A program made the translations under genes and the position numbers. From an uncultured Collinsella sp. (lineage in GTDB: Bacteria > Actinomycetota > Coriobacteriia > Coriobacteriales > Coriobacteriaceae), in contig UQEO01000008.1 in the NCBI GenBank assembly GCA_900540095.1, positions 1 to 37,260 on the forward strand: a stretch of 37,260 nt of DNA, given 5' to 3'. The notes below the pieces were generated by a model, which saw only the letters and a list, made by a program, of their open reading frames with translations, made no database searches and was not told the DNA's origin. Below, in pieces: positions 6,788-13,684 of the stretch (the stretch's first letter is position 1; every line of letters begins with the position of its first letter).

Positions 6788-7867
6788 CTACTCCCCGTGA
6801 TGGTGGCCGCAGCAGCACTCATGGCCGTCATCATGGCCGTGGCCGCCGCAGCACTCGTGGTCCTCGCCGTGGTGGTGGCCGCAACCGCACTCGTGGTCGT
6901 CGCCGTGCTCGCCGCAACCGCAGCCGTCCTCGTGGGCACCATGCTCCTCGGGACGATACTGCGACCAGTCCAGACCGGCGGCGATGGCGTCGGCCTCCTC
7001 CTTGTAGAGTACCGTGATGGCCTGGGTGCCCAGCTTGGCGCCACCGATGGCGTCGAGCATATCGTAGAGCGTAAAGGCCACGTCGGCACCGGGCAGCGCG
7101 AGCTCGCGATCGTCGGCGTAAGCGAGCGCCAGGCGCAGGTCCTTGATGAAGTGCTCGACCATAAAACCGGGCTTGTAGTCGCCGTCGAGCGCCTTGGGCG
7201 CCAGGCTCTCCATAGCGCCGGACTTGCCGGTGCCGCCCAGGATCATCTGGCGGGTCTTCTCCAGGTCAAGGCCGCTCAGCTCGGCAAATGCCATGGCGTC
7301 TGCCATGCCGACCATGCAGGCGCCCAGCGACACCTGGTTGGCGAGCTTGGCAGCCTGGCCCTTGCCGGCGCCGTCGAAGCAGCAGATGGTTGCCGCAAAG
7401 GTGGAAAGGATGTCGCGGACCGGCGCGATGTCGTTCTCGGTGGCGCCCACGATAGCCGTGAGCGTGCCGGCGATAGCTCCCGACTCGCCGCCGGTGACGG
7501 GGCAGTCAAACGCCATGCGGCCGGAGACCTGGGCGGCCTCGGCAATGTCACGGGCGAGCTCGGGCGAGCTCGTGGTGAGGTCGATCAAGACCGTGCCGGG
7601 CTTGGTGCACGCGAGCAGGCCGTCGCCCGCCAGGTAGAGCTCTTCGACCTCGGAGGGATAGCCCACCATGGTAAAGACGACATCGGCGTTTGCCGCGGCA
7701 TCGGCCGGCGTATCGGCCCAGGCGGCACCGCGCTCGATAAGCGCGGCGGCCTTGGACTTGGTGCGGTTGTTGACCGTGACGGGATAGCCGGCATCCAGGA
7801 TATGGCCGGCGATGGGGGCACCCATGATTCCGGTGCCGATAAATGCGACAGAGAGCTTGTTTGCCAT
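6788..7867 (-). CDS. NAD(P)-dependent beta-hydroxyacid dehydrogenase with His/Cys-rich metal-binding-like tail
   Basis: A 359-residue oxidoreductase of the 3-hydroxyisobutyrate / tartronate semialdehyde reductase family. The N-terminal Rossmann fold has GTGIMG near residues 10-15 and NNRTKSKA for cofactor binding; DCPVTGGESGA is the substrate-binding signature and GKGQAAKLANQ holds the catalytic lysine. The family normally ends near residue 300. Here the last 53 residues (307-359) contain 14 His and 9 Cys, in repeats such as CGCGHHHG and CCCGHHHG, much like nickel- or zinc-storing tails of HypB or SlyD proteins. Its role could be metal storage or metal-dependent regulation (inference). The start at 7867 has AAAGGAAAGG upstream. 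Exact substrate unknown. Confidence 0.88.
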   Translation of the reverse strand: MANKLSVAFIGTGIMGAPIAGHILDAGYPVTVNNRTKSKAAALIERGAAWADTPADAAANADVVFTMVGYPSEVEELYLAGDGLLACTKPGTVLIDLTTSSPELARDIAEAAQVSGRMAFDCPVTGGESGAIAGTLTAIVGATENDIAPVRDILSTFAATICCFDGAGKGQAAKLANQVSLGACMVGMADAMAFAELSGLDLEKTRQMILGGTGKSGAMESLAPKALDGDYKPGFMVEHFIKDLRLALAYADDRELALPGADVAFTLYDMLDAIGGAKLGTQAITVLYKEEADAIAAGLDWSQYRPEEHGAHEDGCGCGEHGDDHECGCGHHHGEDHECCGGHGHDDGHECCCGHHHGE

Positions 7868-7965
7868 GAAACCTTTCCTTTTGGGTTGGGTGTTGTTACC
7901 AGGTTGAATACTCGGTGCCAGCGTTTGGGCAGTGAGTTGGGGTCGATTACGGCCGCAACGTTTGC

Positions 7966-8919
7966 CTACTGGCCGCGCACGCGGCGGGCGATGCGGTCGG
8001 AAAGCGACGCCTTGTCGGCGCGGTTCTTGCCCCAAAACGCGCAGGCCACCATGCCGGGGCCCACGTGCGAGCCAATGGTGGGACCCACGGAGCTGCGAAT
8101 GATCGTGACGTCGGCGCAGCCCTCCTCCTTACGGATGGCGGCTTCGAGCCAGTCGCCGTCCTTTTCGGCATCGGCCGTCATGATGGCGATGGGCATGGTG
8201 CGATCGGGCACGTAGTTCTCGCGGAACGACTTGAGGATGGACTTGAGCGCCTTCTTGCGGCCGCGGTTGACGCCGATCAGCGACAGCGAGCCGGCAAGGT
8301 CGTAGGAGAGCTCGGGCTTGACATCGAGCTTTGCCGTGAGCTGCGCCGCCGCGGGCGGAATGCGGCCGCCGGCAGCCAGTGCGTCGAAGCTCTCGAGTGT
8401 AAAGTAGCCGTGGACGTAGGCCTTTGCCTCGTTTGCCCAATCGACCAGCTGCTTGGCGGTCAGTCCCGCCGAACGCTGGCGCACGGCCTCGAGCGCCAAG
8501 AGCGCGCCGGTCGCGCAGGGCAGAGCGTTGTCGACCACGTAGAGCTCAAAGTTGGGATACTCGGCGCGCACGGCATCTGCCGCCTGGCACGCGGAGTTGT
8601 AGCTCGACGACAGCGCCGAGGTAAAGCACAGGTAGACCGTAGGCGTACCCTCTTTGGCGCACTCGGTAAAGAACTCGATATAGCGACCGAGCGACACAGC
8701 CGAGGTGGACACGCGGGCACCGGCGCGCATGCGGTCGTAGAACTCCTTGGGTGTGATGCTCGACCAGATGTCATCCGTGCGCTCCTCGCCATCGATGATA
8801 AAGGGGAAACCCAGGATATCGACATCGAGGTTCGCGGCGACCTCGGGGCTAAAGTCGCAGCAGGTATCGACGACGATGCGGCAACGGTCCGAATGACCGG
8901 CGGATGCGGCCTTGTCCAT
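7966..8919 (-). CDS. DegV family fatty-acid-binding protein
   Basis: A 317-residue two-domain DegV protein. Family members bind a fatty acid; FakB-type members present it to the kinase FakA for phosphorylation and use in phospholipid synthesis. The N-terminus RIVVDTCCDFSPE and the fatty-acid site motif ARVSTSAVSLGRY (about residues 68-80) are typical, as are FTSALSSSYNSA and the C-terminal IIRSSVGPTIGSHVGPGMVACAF. No fakA gene is in the window. The ATG at 8917-8919 is preceded by AAGGAG at 8-base spacing; a TTG one codon upstream is less likely. It precedes the dehydrogenase gene by 98 bp. Confidence 0.9.
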   Translation of the reverse strand: MDKAASAGHSDRCRIVVDTCCDFSPEVAANLDVDILGFPFIIDGEERTDDIWSSITPKEFYDRMRAGARVSTSAVSLGRYIEFFTECAKEGTPTVYLCFTSALSSSYNSACQAADAVRAEYPNFELYVVDNALPCATGALLALEAVRQRSAGLTAKQLVDWANEAKAYVHGYFTLESFDALAAGGRIPPAAAQLTAKLDVKPELSYDLAGSLSLIGVNRGRKKALKSILKSFRENYVPDRTMPIAIMTADAEKDGDWLEAAIRKEEGCADVTIIRSSVGPTIGSHVGPGMVACAFWGKNRADKASLSDRIARRVRGQ

Positions 8920-8942
8920 CAAAGCGACTCCTTACGTAAAAA

Positions 8943-8969
8943 GGCGGCCACCCGCATGGGATGGCCGCC
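8943..8969 (-). terminator. Intrinsic terminator of hpf
   Basis: On the minus strand, GGCGGCCA pairs with TGGCCGCC (8962-8969 with 8943-8950), followed directly by CTTTTT: a textbook rho-independent terminator 30 bases past the hpf stop. A small GTTAAC inverted repeat (8974-8979 with 8988-8993) sits just before it. Confidence 0.9.
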
Positions 8970-8998
8970 AACCGTTAACTCATGCAAGTTAACGTATT

Positions 8999-9583
8999 TT
9001 ACTCGTCAAGTGTTTCGATACGGGGCTTGATGATGCCATATCCACCATTCTTACGGTGATACACCACATTGATAAGGCCGGTCGTCGCGTTCTCGAACAC
9101 GTAGAAGTCGTGGCCGAGCAGATCGGTCTGCACCAGCGCCTGCTCCTCAGTCATCGGGGTGACGTCGATGACCTTCTCGCGGACGAGCAGGTCGTCCTCC
9201 TCCTCGGGCAGCAGCAGGTCGGCCAGATCCTCGACGCGCTCGACCGGCGCGACATCCGCGGCGCTGGCACCGCCCTGGCGGTTGTCCACGACCTTGGTCT
9301 TGAACTTGCGCAGCTGGCGGGTGACCTTATCGGCGGAGAGGTCGATGGCAGCGTACATATCTGCACCGTGCTCGGCAACGCGAATCACCGAACCGCGGGC
9401 ACGAACCGTGACCTCAACGATTGCCGGGTTGGGGTTCGAGGGGTTCTTCTCATAGCGAAGTACAACGTCGACCGTCATGGGCTCGATATCGAAAACCTTG
9501 AGCGCCTCGCCGATCTTCTCATCCACATGCGCACGCAGAGCATCGGTTACCGTCGTCTTGCGTCCAGAAACCTTGATATCCAT
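8999..9583 (-). CDS. hpf: Ribosome hibernation promoting factor, long form
   Basis: A 194-residue long-form HPF (RaiA/YfiA family). The N-terminal domain (about residues 1-100: MDIKVSGRKTTVTDALRAHV, then ITEPRA-type beta strands) binds the 30S subunit. The C-terminal domain (about 138-194, with GHDFYVFENATTGLINVVYHRKNGG) dimerises ribosomes into inactive 100S particles during starvation. The ATG at 9581-9583 is taken because it matches the family start and has GGAG upstream; a longer in-frame extension has no homology. The gene is monocistronic, bounded by a terminator downstream and a 317-base gap upstream (9584-9900). That gap holds the terminator of the next gene, and I see no clear promoter in it. 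Confidence 0.93.
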   Translation of the reverse strand: MDIKVSGRKTTVTDALRAHVDEKIGEALKVFDIEPMTVDVVLRYEKNPSNPNPAIVEVTVRARGSVIRVAEHGADMYAAIDLSADKVTRQLRKFKTKVVDNRQGGASAADVAPVERVEDLADLLLPEEEDDLLVREKVIDVTPMTEEQALVQTDLLGHDFYVFENATTGLINVVYHRKNGGYGIIKPRIETLDE

Positions 9584-9800
9584 ACGTGGCTCCAATCTGC
9601 CTCGGGGACTTACTGTACTGGCTATGTACCCATTGCCGTGCATTTAATCACGCGGATTCCTAAAGACCCGAATAACGATTGCTTGATACCGCATACCGAA
9701 GTCTCGTACTTTTCCATGGCAAAGTGCGCTATAGGAGGGAGCCCACAGATTTGTATTTGGTCTCGAAAATTGGCTTTGACCTGCTGGTTTTATAGGGATG

Positions 9801-9834
9801 AAAAAGCCGGGGTCCCCTATTGGGGAAACCCGGC
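9801..9834 (-). terminator. Intrinsic terminator of the lipoprotein gene
   Basis: On the minus strand GCCGGG pairs with CCCGGC (9829-9834 with 9806-9811), with inner pairing of GGGGA-type bases, followed by TTTTT (9801-9805). It lies about 70 bases after the stop of the gene ending at 9901. Confidence 0.85.
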
Positions 9835-9900
9835 AGTGCGTGTTGAAACCGTGAAGAGGTGTCCTTTCCAACGTATAGGAGACACCACCCCTAGCAATAA

Positions 9901-10926
9901 CTAGCTATTGAGTTTGTTAATGTCGTCGTCGGTGATGGCGCCTTCCTGGCTGGACGATTTGTCCTCGGAGGATGCGGTCTCATTGTCGGAATCGGAGGAC
10001 TCGCTGCCGGAGGACGTGGTCTCACTGGACTCAGAGTCGCCCGGCTGCACGTTAGCGCCCGAAACCGTCTTAGTGGTGAGGTCGTAGGGAATCTGACCGT
10101 ACCAGACGCAGTGAACCGCCTCGAGCGTGCCGTCGGCCGTAATACCGTCGAGGGCATCGCTCACGGCACGGCACAGTTCGTCATTGGACGAGAGGCCCGC
10201 AACACCAAGCGTCGAGGGCGCCTCGAGCGCACCGACATAGGAGACCTCGCTCATCAGGCGTGCAAGGTAGCCGCCGGCCGTGGAGTCGCAGATCACATAG
10301 TCGACCTCGCCGGACTCGAGCGCCTCAAAGCACTCGTTGATGTTGGAGTAGGTCTTTTGGTTGGCGGTAATGCTCTGCTTGGCAAGCGCCTCCTGCGAGG
10401 CCGAGGACATCTGGACACCCAGGGTAGACGTGTTAAGGGTATCGGTGGAAACGCTTAGCGACCCACCATCGCTGGTTTTACCGAACACAGAAGCGGCATC
10501 GTACAGGCAGGTGCCGAGCGAGCTAATGTCCCCGTCCGTGGAGTTAATCTCGCCGATAAAGATATCGGCCTTTTTGTCGCCGAGCGCGGAACCTGCCGAA
10601 GACGCATCGACAAAGGAGACCTTAAGGCCCATGCGGCTTGCGAGGGCGCGGGCGGCGTCAACCGCATACCCCGTGAGCTCGCCGTCGGCGTCCTGCATGG
10701 CCTGCGGCGCATCGGAAGTATCGAGGGCGACCGTCAGGGTTCCGGGAGTGACCAGGGCGTCGTCCGACACCGCCGGCGTGACGGTCTCGTACTCGATCTG
10801 GTCGATCGTGGGAGTCGTGAACGTAGACAGCGGGTTGAACGCGCATCCGCTCAGGCCCAAAACGGCGATGACCGCTGCGGTCCCAGCACCTAACCGAGCC
10901 GCGTGCATCAAGCTGCCCCTCACCAT
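9901..10926 (-). CDS. Extracellular solute-binding lipoprotein (family 3-like)
   Basis: A 341-residue exported lipoprotein. The signal peptide (ARLGAGTAAVIAVLGLSGC) ends in the lipobox LSGC, so the mature protein starts with a lipid-modified Cys. The body follows the bacterial solute-binding fold for amino-acid ABC importers: GTLTVALDTSDAPQAM, GYAVDAARALASRMGLKVSFVD, and KKADIFIGEINST. The last 50 residues are a Ser/Glu/Asp-rich disordered tail. No permease or ATPase gene is adjacent, so it could be an orphan binding protein or sensor. Start is ambiguous: ATG at 10926 (GGCAGGG upstream) or ATG at 10908 (AGGGG upstream); an in-frame extension to 11424 lacks support. Confidence 0.85.
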   Translation of the reverse strand: MVRGSLMHAARLGAGTAAVIAVLGLSGCAFNPLSTFTTPTIDQIEYETVTPAVSDDALVTPGTLTVALDTSDAPQAMQDADGELTGYAVDAARALASRMGLKVSFVDASSAGSALGDKKADIFIGEINSTDGDISSLGTCLYDAASVFGKTSDGGSLSVSTDTLNTSTLGVQMSSASQEALAKQSITANQKTYSNINECFEALESGEVDYVICDSTAGGYLARLMSEVSYVGALEAPSTLGVAGLSSNDELCRAVSDALDGITADGTLEAVHCVWYGQIPYDLTTKTVSGANVQPGDSESSETTSSGSESSDSDNETASSEDKSSSQEGAITDDDINKLNS

Positions 10927-11344
10927 GTCCACTACCCTGCCTTCTGTGTCGTATACGATCCGTGCGTTGCGCGGAATATCAGATTGTTCCCACCAGCTGA
11001 CCTGGTATTTGACCCCACACTTGCGCACCGGGGTGTTTGCTCGGGAGGCCGCAGCCACCTTCACGACTGACCCGCTCGCCCGCGAGGCGGTATTGCCCCA
11101 AAGAAAGTAGAACGGACGGTGCGGCTTACATCTAGGACGCGCCATGATCGCGCCGCGCGCACGCGGTCGCTTACGTGGATCCCTTTGACCGCGTCTGTCT
11201 TGGACTAGGACGGGCATTTCGTCCGTCCGCAACCACAGCCTGGTAGGAACGAAGCGCATTATAGCTAAGTTCAAGCTAAAGTTTAAGGTTAGGGGCGTCA
11301 TTCGCATCGCGAGTACAGATTTCGCAGGTCGGAGCGGGCTATTC
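10927..11344. other. Gene-free stretch upstream of the lipoprotein gene
   Basis: No convincing gene. An open frame continues upstream of the lipoprotein start on the minus strand, but it has no recognisable domain and third-position composition unlike its neighbours. I looked for RNase P RNA, tmRNA and SRP RNA core motifs on both strands and did not find them. The section 11257-11310 is locally AT-rich and may hold a minus-strand promoter, though I cannot assign boxes. Confidence 0.4.
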
Positions 11345-11406
11345 GTGCCCCCATGAAGCCCGGAGCTCCCCCACGGGGAGCTCCGGGGCACCCGTCTCAG
11401 GGTGCC
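11345..11406. repeat. Tandem GC-rich hairpins
   Basis: CCCGGAGCTCCCC (11359-11371) pairs perfectly with GGGGAGCTCCGGG (11375-11387) over a 3-nt loop. It is followed by GGCACCC (11387-11393) pairing with GGGTGCC (11400-11406). GTGCCCC (11345-11351) can also pair with GGGGCAC (11385-11391), extending the first stem. They abut the left end of the inverted-end element at 11408. No T-tract follows on either side. Confidence 0.6.
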
Positions 11407-11407
11407 G

Positions 11408-11624
11408 TGTGCAAAAAACGGCAAATATGAGTACTGTCACCAATTTAGTAGCAGCGTATTACCGCCTCACGAGCCCTTTTTGAGTTCCGCACAGCCTGCT
11501 TGGCGCCAAGATATTCCACATTCGTTTATTATCTCTTCGCTGAATCCTGATTTTCGGCCCAAGTTTCTTTGTTTTTGCTGTCACTAATCTAGTAACAGTA
11601 CTCATATTTGCCGTTTTTTGCACA
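11408..11624. repeat. 217-bp element with 47-nt inverted ends, copy 1
   Basis: The left end (11408-11454) begins TGTGCAAAAAACGGCAAATA and the right end (11578-11624) is its inverse; the outer 30 bases are identical and the inner 17 similar. The inner part of each end folds by itself: CTGTCAC with GTAGCAG on the left, CTGTCAC with GTAACAG on the right. No transposase is encoded, and no clear target-site duplication is visible. A diverged copy of the whole element is at 26004-26231. It sits directly after the comF operon, and the minus strand of the left end reads CCGTTTTTTGC, so it may end transcription. Confidence 0.75.
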
Positions 11625-11658
11625 GAGCATATAACAGACCCCCTATAAAGCCATAGTT

Positions 11659-12768
11659 TTACGCTGGCTTGAGCCCAAAGCACGCTCGGAGCGTATTCAG
11701 CAGAGCATCTTGCCTCTTTCGACGAGCCTCTACGCGATTCTGATATCGCTTACCCATACGCTGGTGGATGCGCCATGCGAGCGCTTCCATCGCTTCCATG
11801 TCGCGGAGCATTTCGTTGTTGACCGTCGCGACCTCGATTCCCATAGTAATCAAGCCCGTGTTGCGTTTTTCATCATGGATACGTCCCCTCCGGGAGGAAT
11901 GACCCAGCTCACCGTTGTATTCCAGGTCAAACCGGGCTGCCTCCTGATACGCATCGCAAACTGCATGCGGCATCCCCGAGATTGCCTGCGCGCGGTCATC
12001 GAACTCAATCTTGTAGTCGGTCTTAAAGGGACCGCAGGCAAATCCGCCATAGGAAAACGGAAGCGAAAACAGAGCGAGCATGATGCACTCCATGGGCGAG
12101 CGCAGGTTTTCTGACAAGTAGGGACACAGACGCTGCAGTTGTTTGGCCGCATTCCCCTTGCATACCGCGAGGTAATCTGCCAGACGATCGGGCGTCAGCA
12201 CCGGCTCAACCTCAAAGTAGCCCACGTCTGCTGGCTGGTCCTTGTCCTTTGCAAGCTTATTCGTAACGGGCGAGGTGTAGGGAGGCAGATACTTCCCGCG
12301 ATCACTCAGCGAAATCTTAGAGCACAGCTCCTGGGCCAGGGCAAATGCCTGGATACAGCCGACCTCGCGCGCAACGGCAACACAAAGGGCCTCGGGAGAT
12401 AGACTGTACACCCCCGGTTCCACCTCTAGAATCGAGCCGGCAGGCAACCCGGAGCATACGGACCAGCCCACGCCAGGCATGCGGCGGCGCTGCGCCGCAG
12501 ATCCCACCAGCAAGCAAAGATCTTCTTGCACCTCGCCGCTTGCGGCCCCAATCCGCACCAAGTCGGGAAGATAGATGTCCTCGGTCGAGGGCGACGACGT
12601 GCACAGCACACGGCGCTCTTCATCGGGATTGAGGTCCCTCCAGCTTATGTAGCCCATCTGCCGGCGCTCGGCGCGCATCATGCGTAGCGCCGAGGCGCCT
12701 GTTAGGATTACGGAAGCCGCTAGCTGTTCGCCTGTCGGCTCGTTGCACCGCTCAATCTTTACTGCCAC
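11659..12768 (-). CDS. Uncharacterised protein with DUF559/Vsr-like nuclease-fold C-terminus
   Basis: A 369-residue protein I cannot name. The C-terminal 90 residues follow the pattern of DUF559 and Vsr-like endonuclease folds: FDLEYNGELGH, then DEKRNTGLITMGIEV, giving Asp281, Glu283, His290, Asp299, Glu300 and Arg302 as likely active-site or core residues. The N-terminal part starts with ILTGASALRMMR, reminiscent of AbiEi-type and related proteins that pair an N-terminal domain with this fold. No partner toxin is adjacent. The start is GTG at 12766-12768, ten bases after the comF stop, with GGGGTGG upstream; longer frames overlap comF. It is probably cotranscribed with comF. It could be a DNA-processing nuclease or a structural relic of that fold. 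Confidence 0.7.
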   Translation of the reverse strand: MAVKIERCNEPTGEQLAASVILTGASALRMMRAERRQMGYISWRDLNPDEERRVLCTSSPSTEDIYLPDLVRIGAASGEVQEDLCLLVGSAAQRRRMPGVGWSVCSGLPAGSILEVEPGVYSLSPEALCVAVAREVGCIQAFALAQELCSKISLSDRGKYLPPYTSPVTNKLAKDKDQPADVGYFEVEPVLTPDRLADYLAVCKGNAAKQLQRLCPYLSENLRSPMECIMLALFSLPFSYGGFACGPFKTDYKIEFDDRAQAISGMPHAVCDAYQEAARFDLEYNGELGHSSRRGRIHDEKRNTGLITMGIEVATVNNEMLRDMEAMEALAWRIHQRMGKRYQNRVEARRKRQDALLNTLRACFGLKPA

Positions 12769-12778
12769 AAAACCACCC

Positions 12779-13582
12779 CTACCAAACGCGTGCGATAGCG
12801 AGGCCATCGACTGCTGCGCCGGCGCGCTTGAGTTCCGCCGAAGCCGCTGCCATCGTCGCGCCCGTGGTGATAACGTCATCGATAAGCAGCAAGCGGCGGC
12901 CGTGCACGTCCTCAACCGTCTCGTACATGCCTTGGGCACGCTCGCGGCGCTCCTCACGACCGAGTTCACGCTGGTCGCCATGCCCGTACTTGACGAGAGC
13001 ATCGAGCAGGGGAACACCCGACAGCTCGCAAAATGGGCCCGCAATAGCCTCCATATGATCAAAACCACGCCGCCGAAACGCTGCCGCCGTCGCAGGCACA
13101 AACACCACCGCATCCGCACCGGACAGCACACCTCCGTAGCGATCGGGCGCTACGACCTGGGCATGCAGGGCGGTGTCGTAGAGCAGCTCCGCCAGATACG
13201 GAGCCAGACGTCGCTCGCCCGCATCCTTGTACGCTTTAATGATGCGCGGCAGCGGATGCGCATAGACGGCGCACGCCAGGCAGCGGTCGAGCGCCTCCGC
13301 CATTGCCGAGGACGTGCCCTCGACCGAACACTCAGTGCACAGCAAATCCCCAAACGGGGCGCCGCATCGGGTGCAGCTATGACGTGGGTCGATGAGCGTG
13401 AGCGCAGCCAGGCAGTCTTGGCAAATAAGCGCACCGGCGCGCTCGCAGCCGGCACATCGTGTTGGCGACAATGCCTCGAGCGCCTCGCGTGCCACCCGCT
13501 CGGCAAACGGTAGCAATTCGTCCGCAAACGGTAGGGCACCGGCACCCTGCAGACAGCTCAATATGTTCAGATGGCTCTTCAA
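12779..13582 (-). CDS. comF: ComF family phosphoribosyltransferase-like protein
   Basis: A 267-residue ComF protein, required for DNA uptake in naturally competent bacteria and otherwise of unclear role. Two zinc-binding Cys pairs open the protein (CAGCERAGALICQDC, about residues 43-57, and CTRCGAPFGDLLCTEC, about 70-85). The C-terminal half is a type I phosphoribosyltransferase fold with the PRPP loop LLLIDDVITTGATM. The start is TTG at 13580-13582, supported by GGGAGGG at 7-base spacing; no ATG lies near the N-terminus. That ribosome site is inside an 11-bp hairpin (13587-13620), so translation may be controlled. Other competence genes are not in the window. Confidence 0.88.
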   Translation of the reverse strand: MKSHLNILSCLQGAGALPFADELLPFAERVAREALEALSPTRCAGCERAGALICQDCLAALTLIDPRHSCTRCGAPFGDLLCTECSVEGTSSAMAEALDRCLACAVYAHPLPRIIKAYKDAGERRLAPYLAELLYDTALHAQVVAPDRYGGVLSGADAVVFVPATAAAFRRRGFDHMEAIAGPFCELSGVPLLDALVKYGHGDQRELGREERRERAQGMYETVEDVHGRRLLLIDDVITTGATMAAASAELKRAGAAVDGLAIARVW

Positions 13583-13586
13583 GACA

Positions 13587-13620
13587 CAACCCTCCCTACG
13601 TTCGGTCGCAGGGAGGGTTG
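13587..13620 (-). promoter_or_regulatory. Hairpin that buries the comF ribosome-binding site
   Basis: CAACCCTCCCT (13587-13597 on the plus strand) pairs perfectly with AGGGAGGGTTG (13610-13620), loop 12 nt. On the comF mRNA the 3' arm is AGGGAGGGTTG, which contains the Shine-Dalgarno sequence 7 bases before the TTG start. No T-run follows, so it is not a standard terminator for ricT. Confidence 0.65.
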
Positions 13621-13684
13621 TTGATTCGGCGCTATGATACCCCGATGCGCTCGGGGCAAGGCGGGCTAAATCCGCTCGCGGGTG

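Noticed and set aside
8951..8993. GTTAAC inverted repeat beside the hpf terminator as an operator
   Set aside because: It lies after the hpf stop and before its terminator, so a 3' structure is more likely.
10927..11407. Possible RNase P, tmRNA or SRP RNA
   Set aside because: Core motifs of each were not found on either strand; ACCAGGTCAG near 10997 resembles part of SRP RNA but the GGAAGGAAGCAG-type loop is missing.
10927..11424. N-terminal extension of the lipoprotein frame
   Set aside because: It would put a signal peptide about 170 residues inside the protein; the lipobox needs to be near the start.
11459..11683. Short frames inside the inverted-end element giving similar peptides in both copies
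   Set aside because: Peptide similarity follows from the shared DNA repeat; no ribosome sites.
12769..13131. Upstream part of the long frame that ends at 11659
   Set aside because: It is the antiparallel-free shadow of comF in another frame: the comF protein is clearly coding there.
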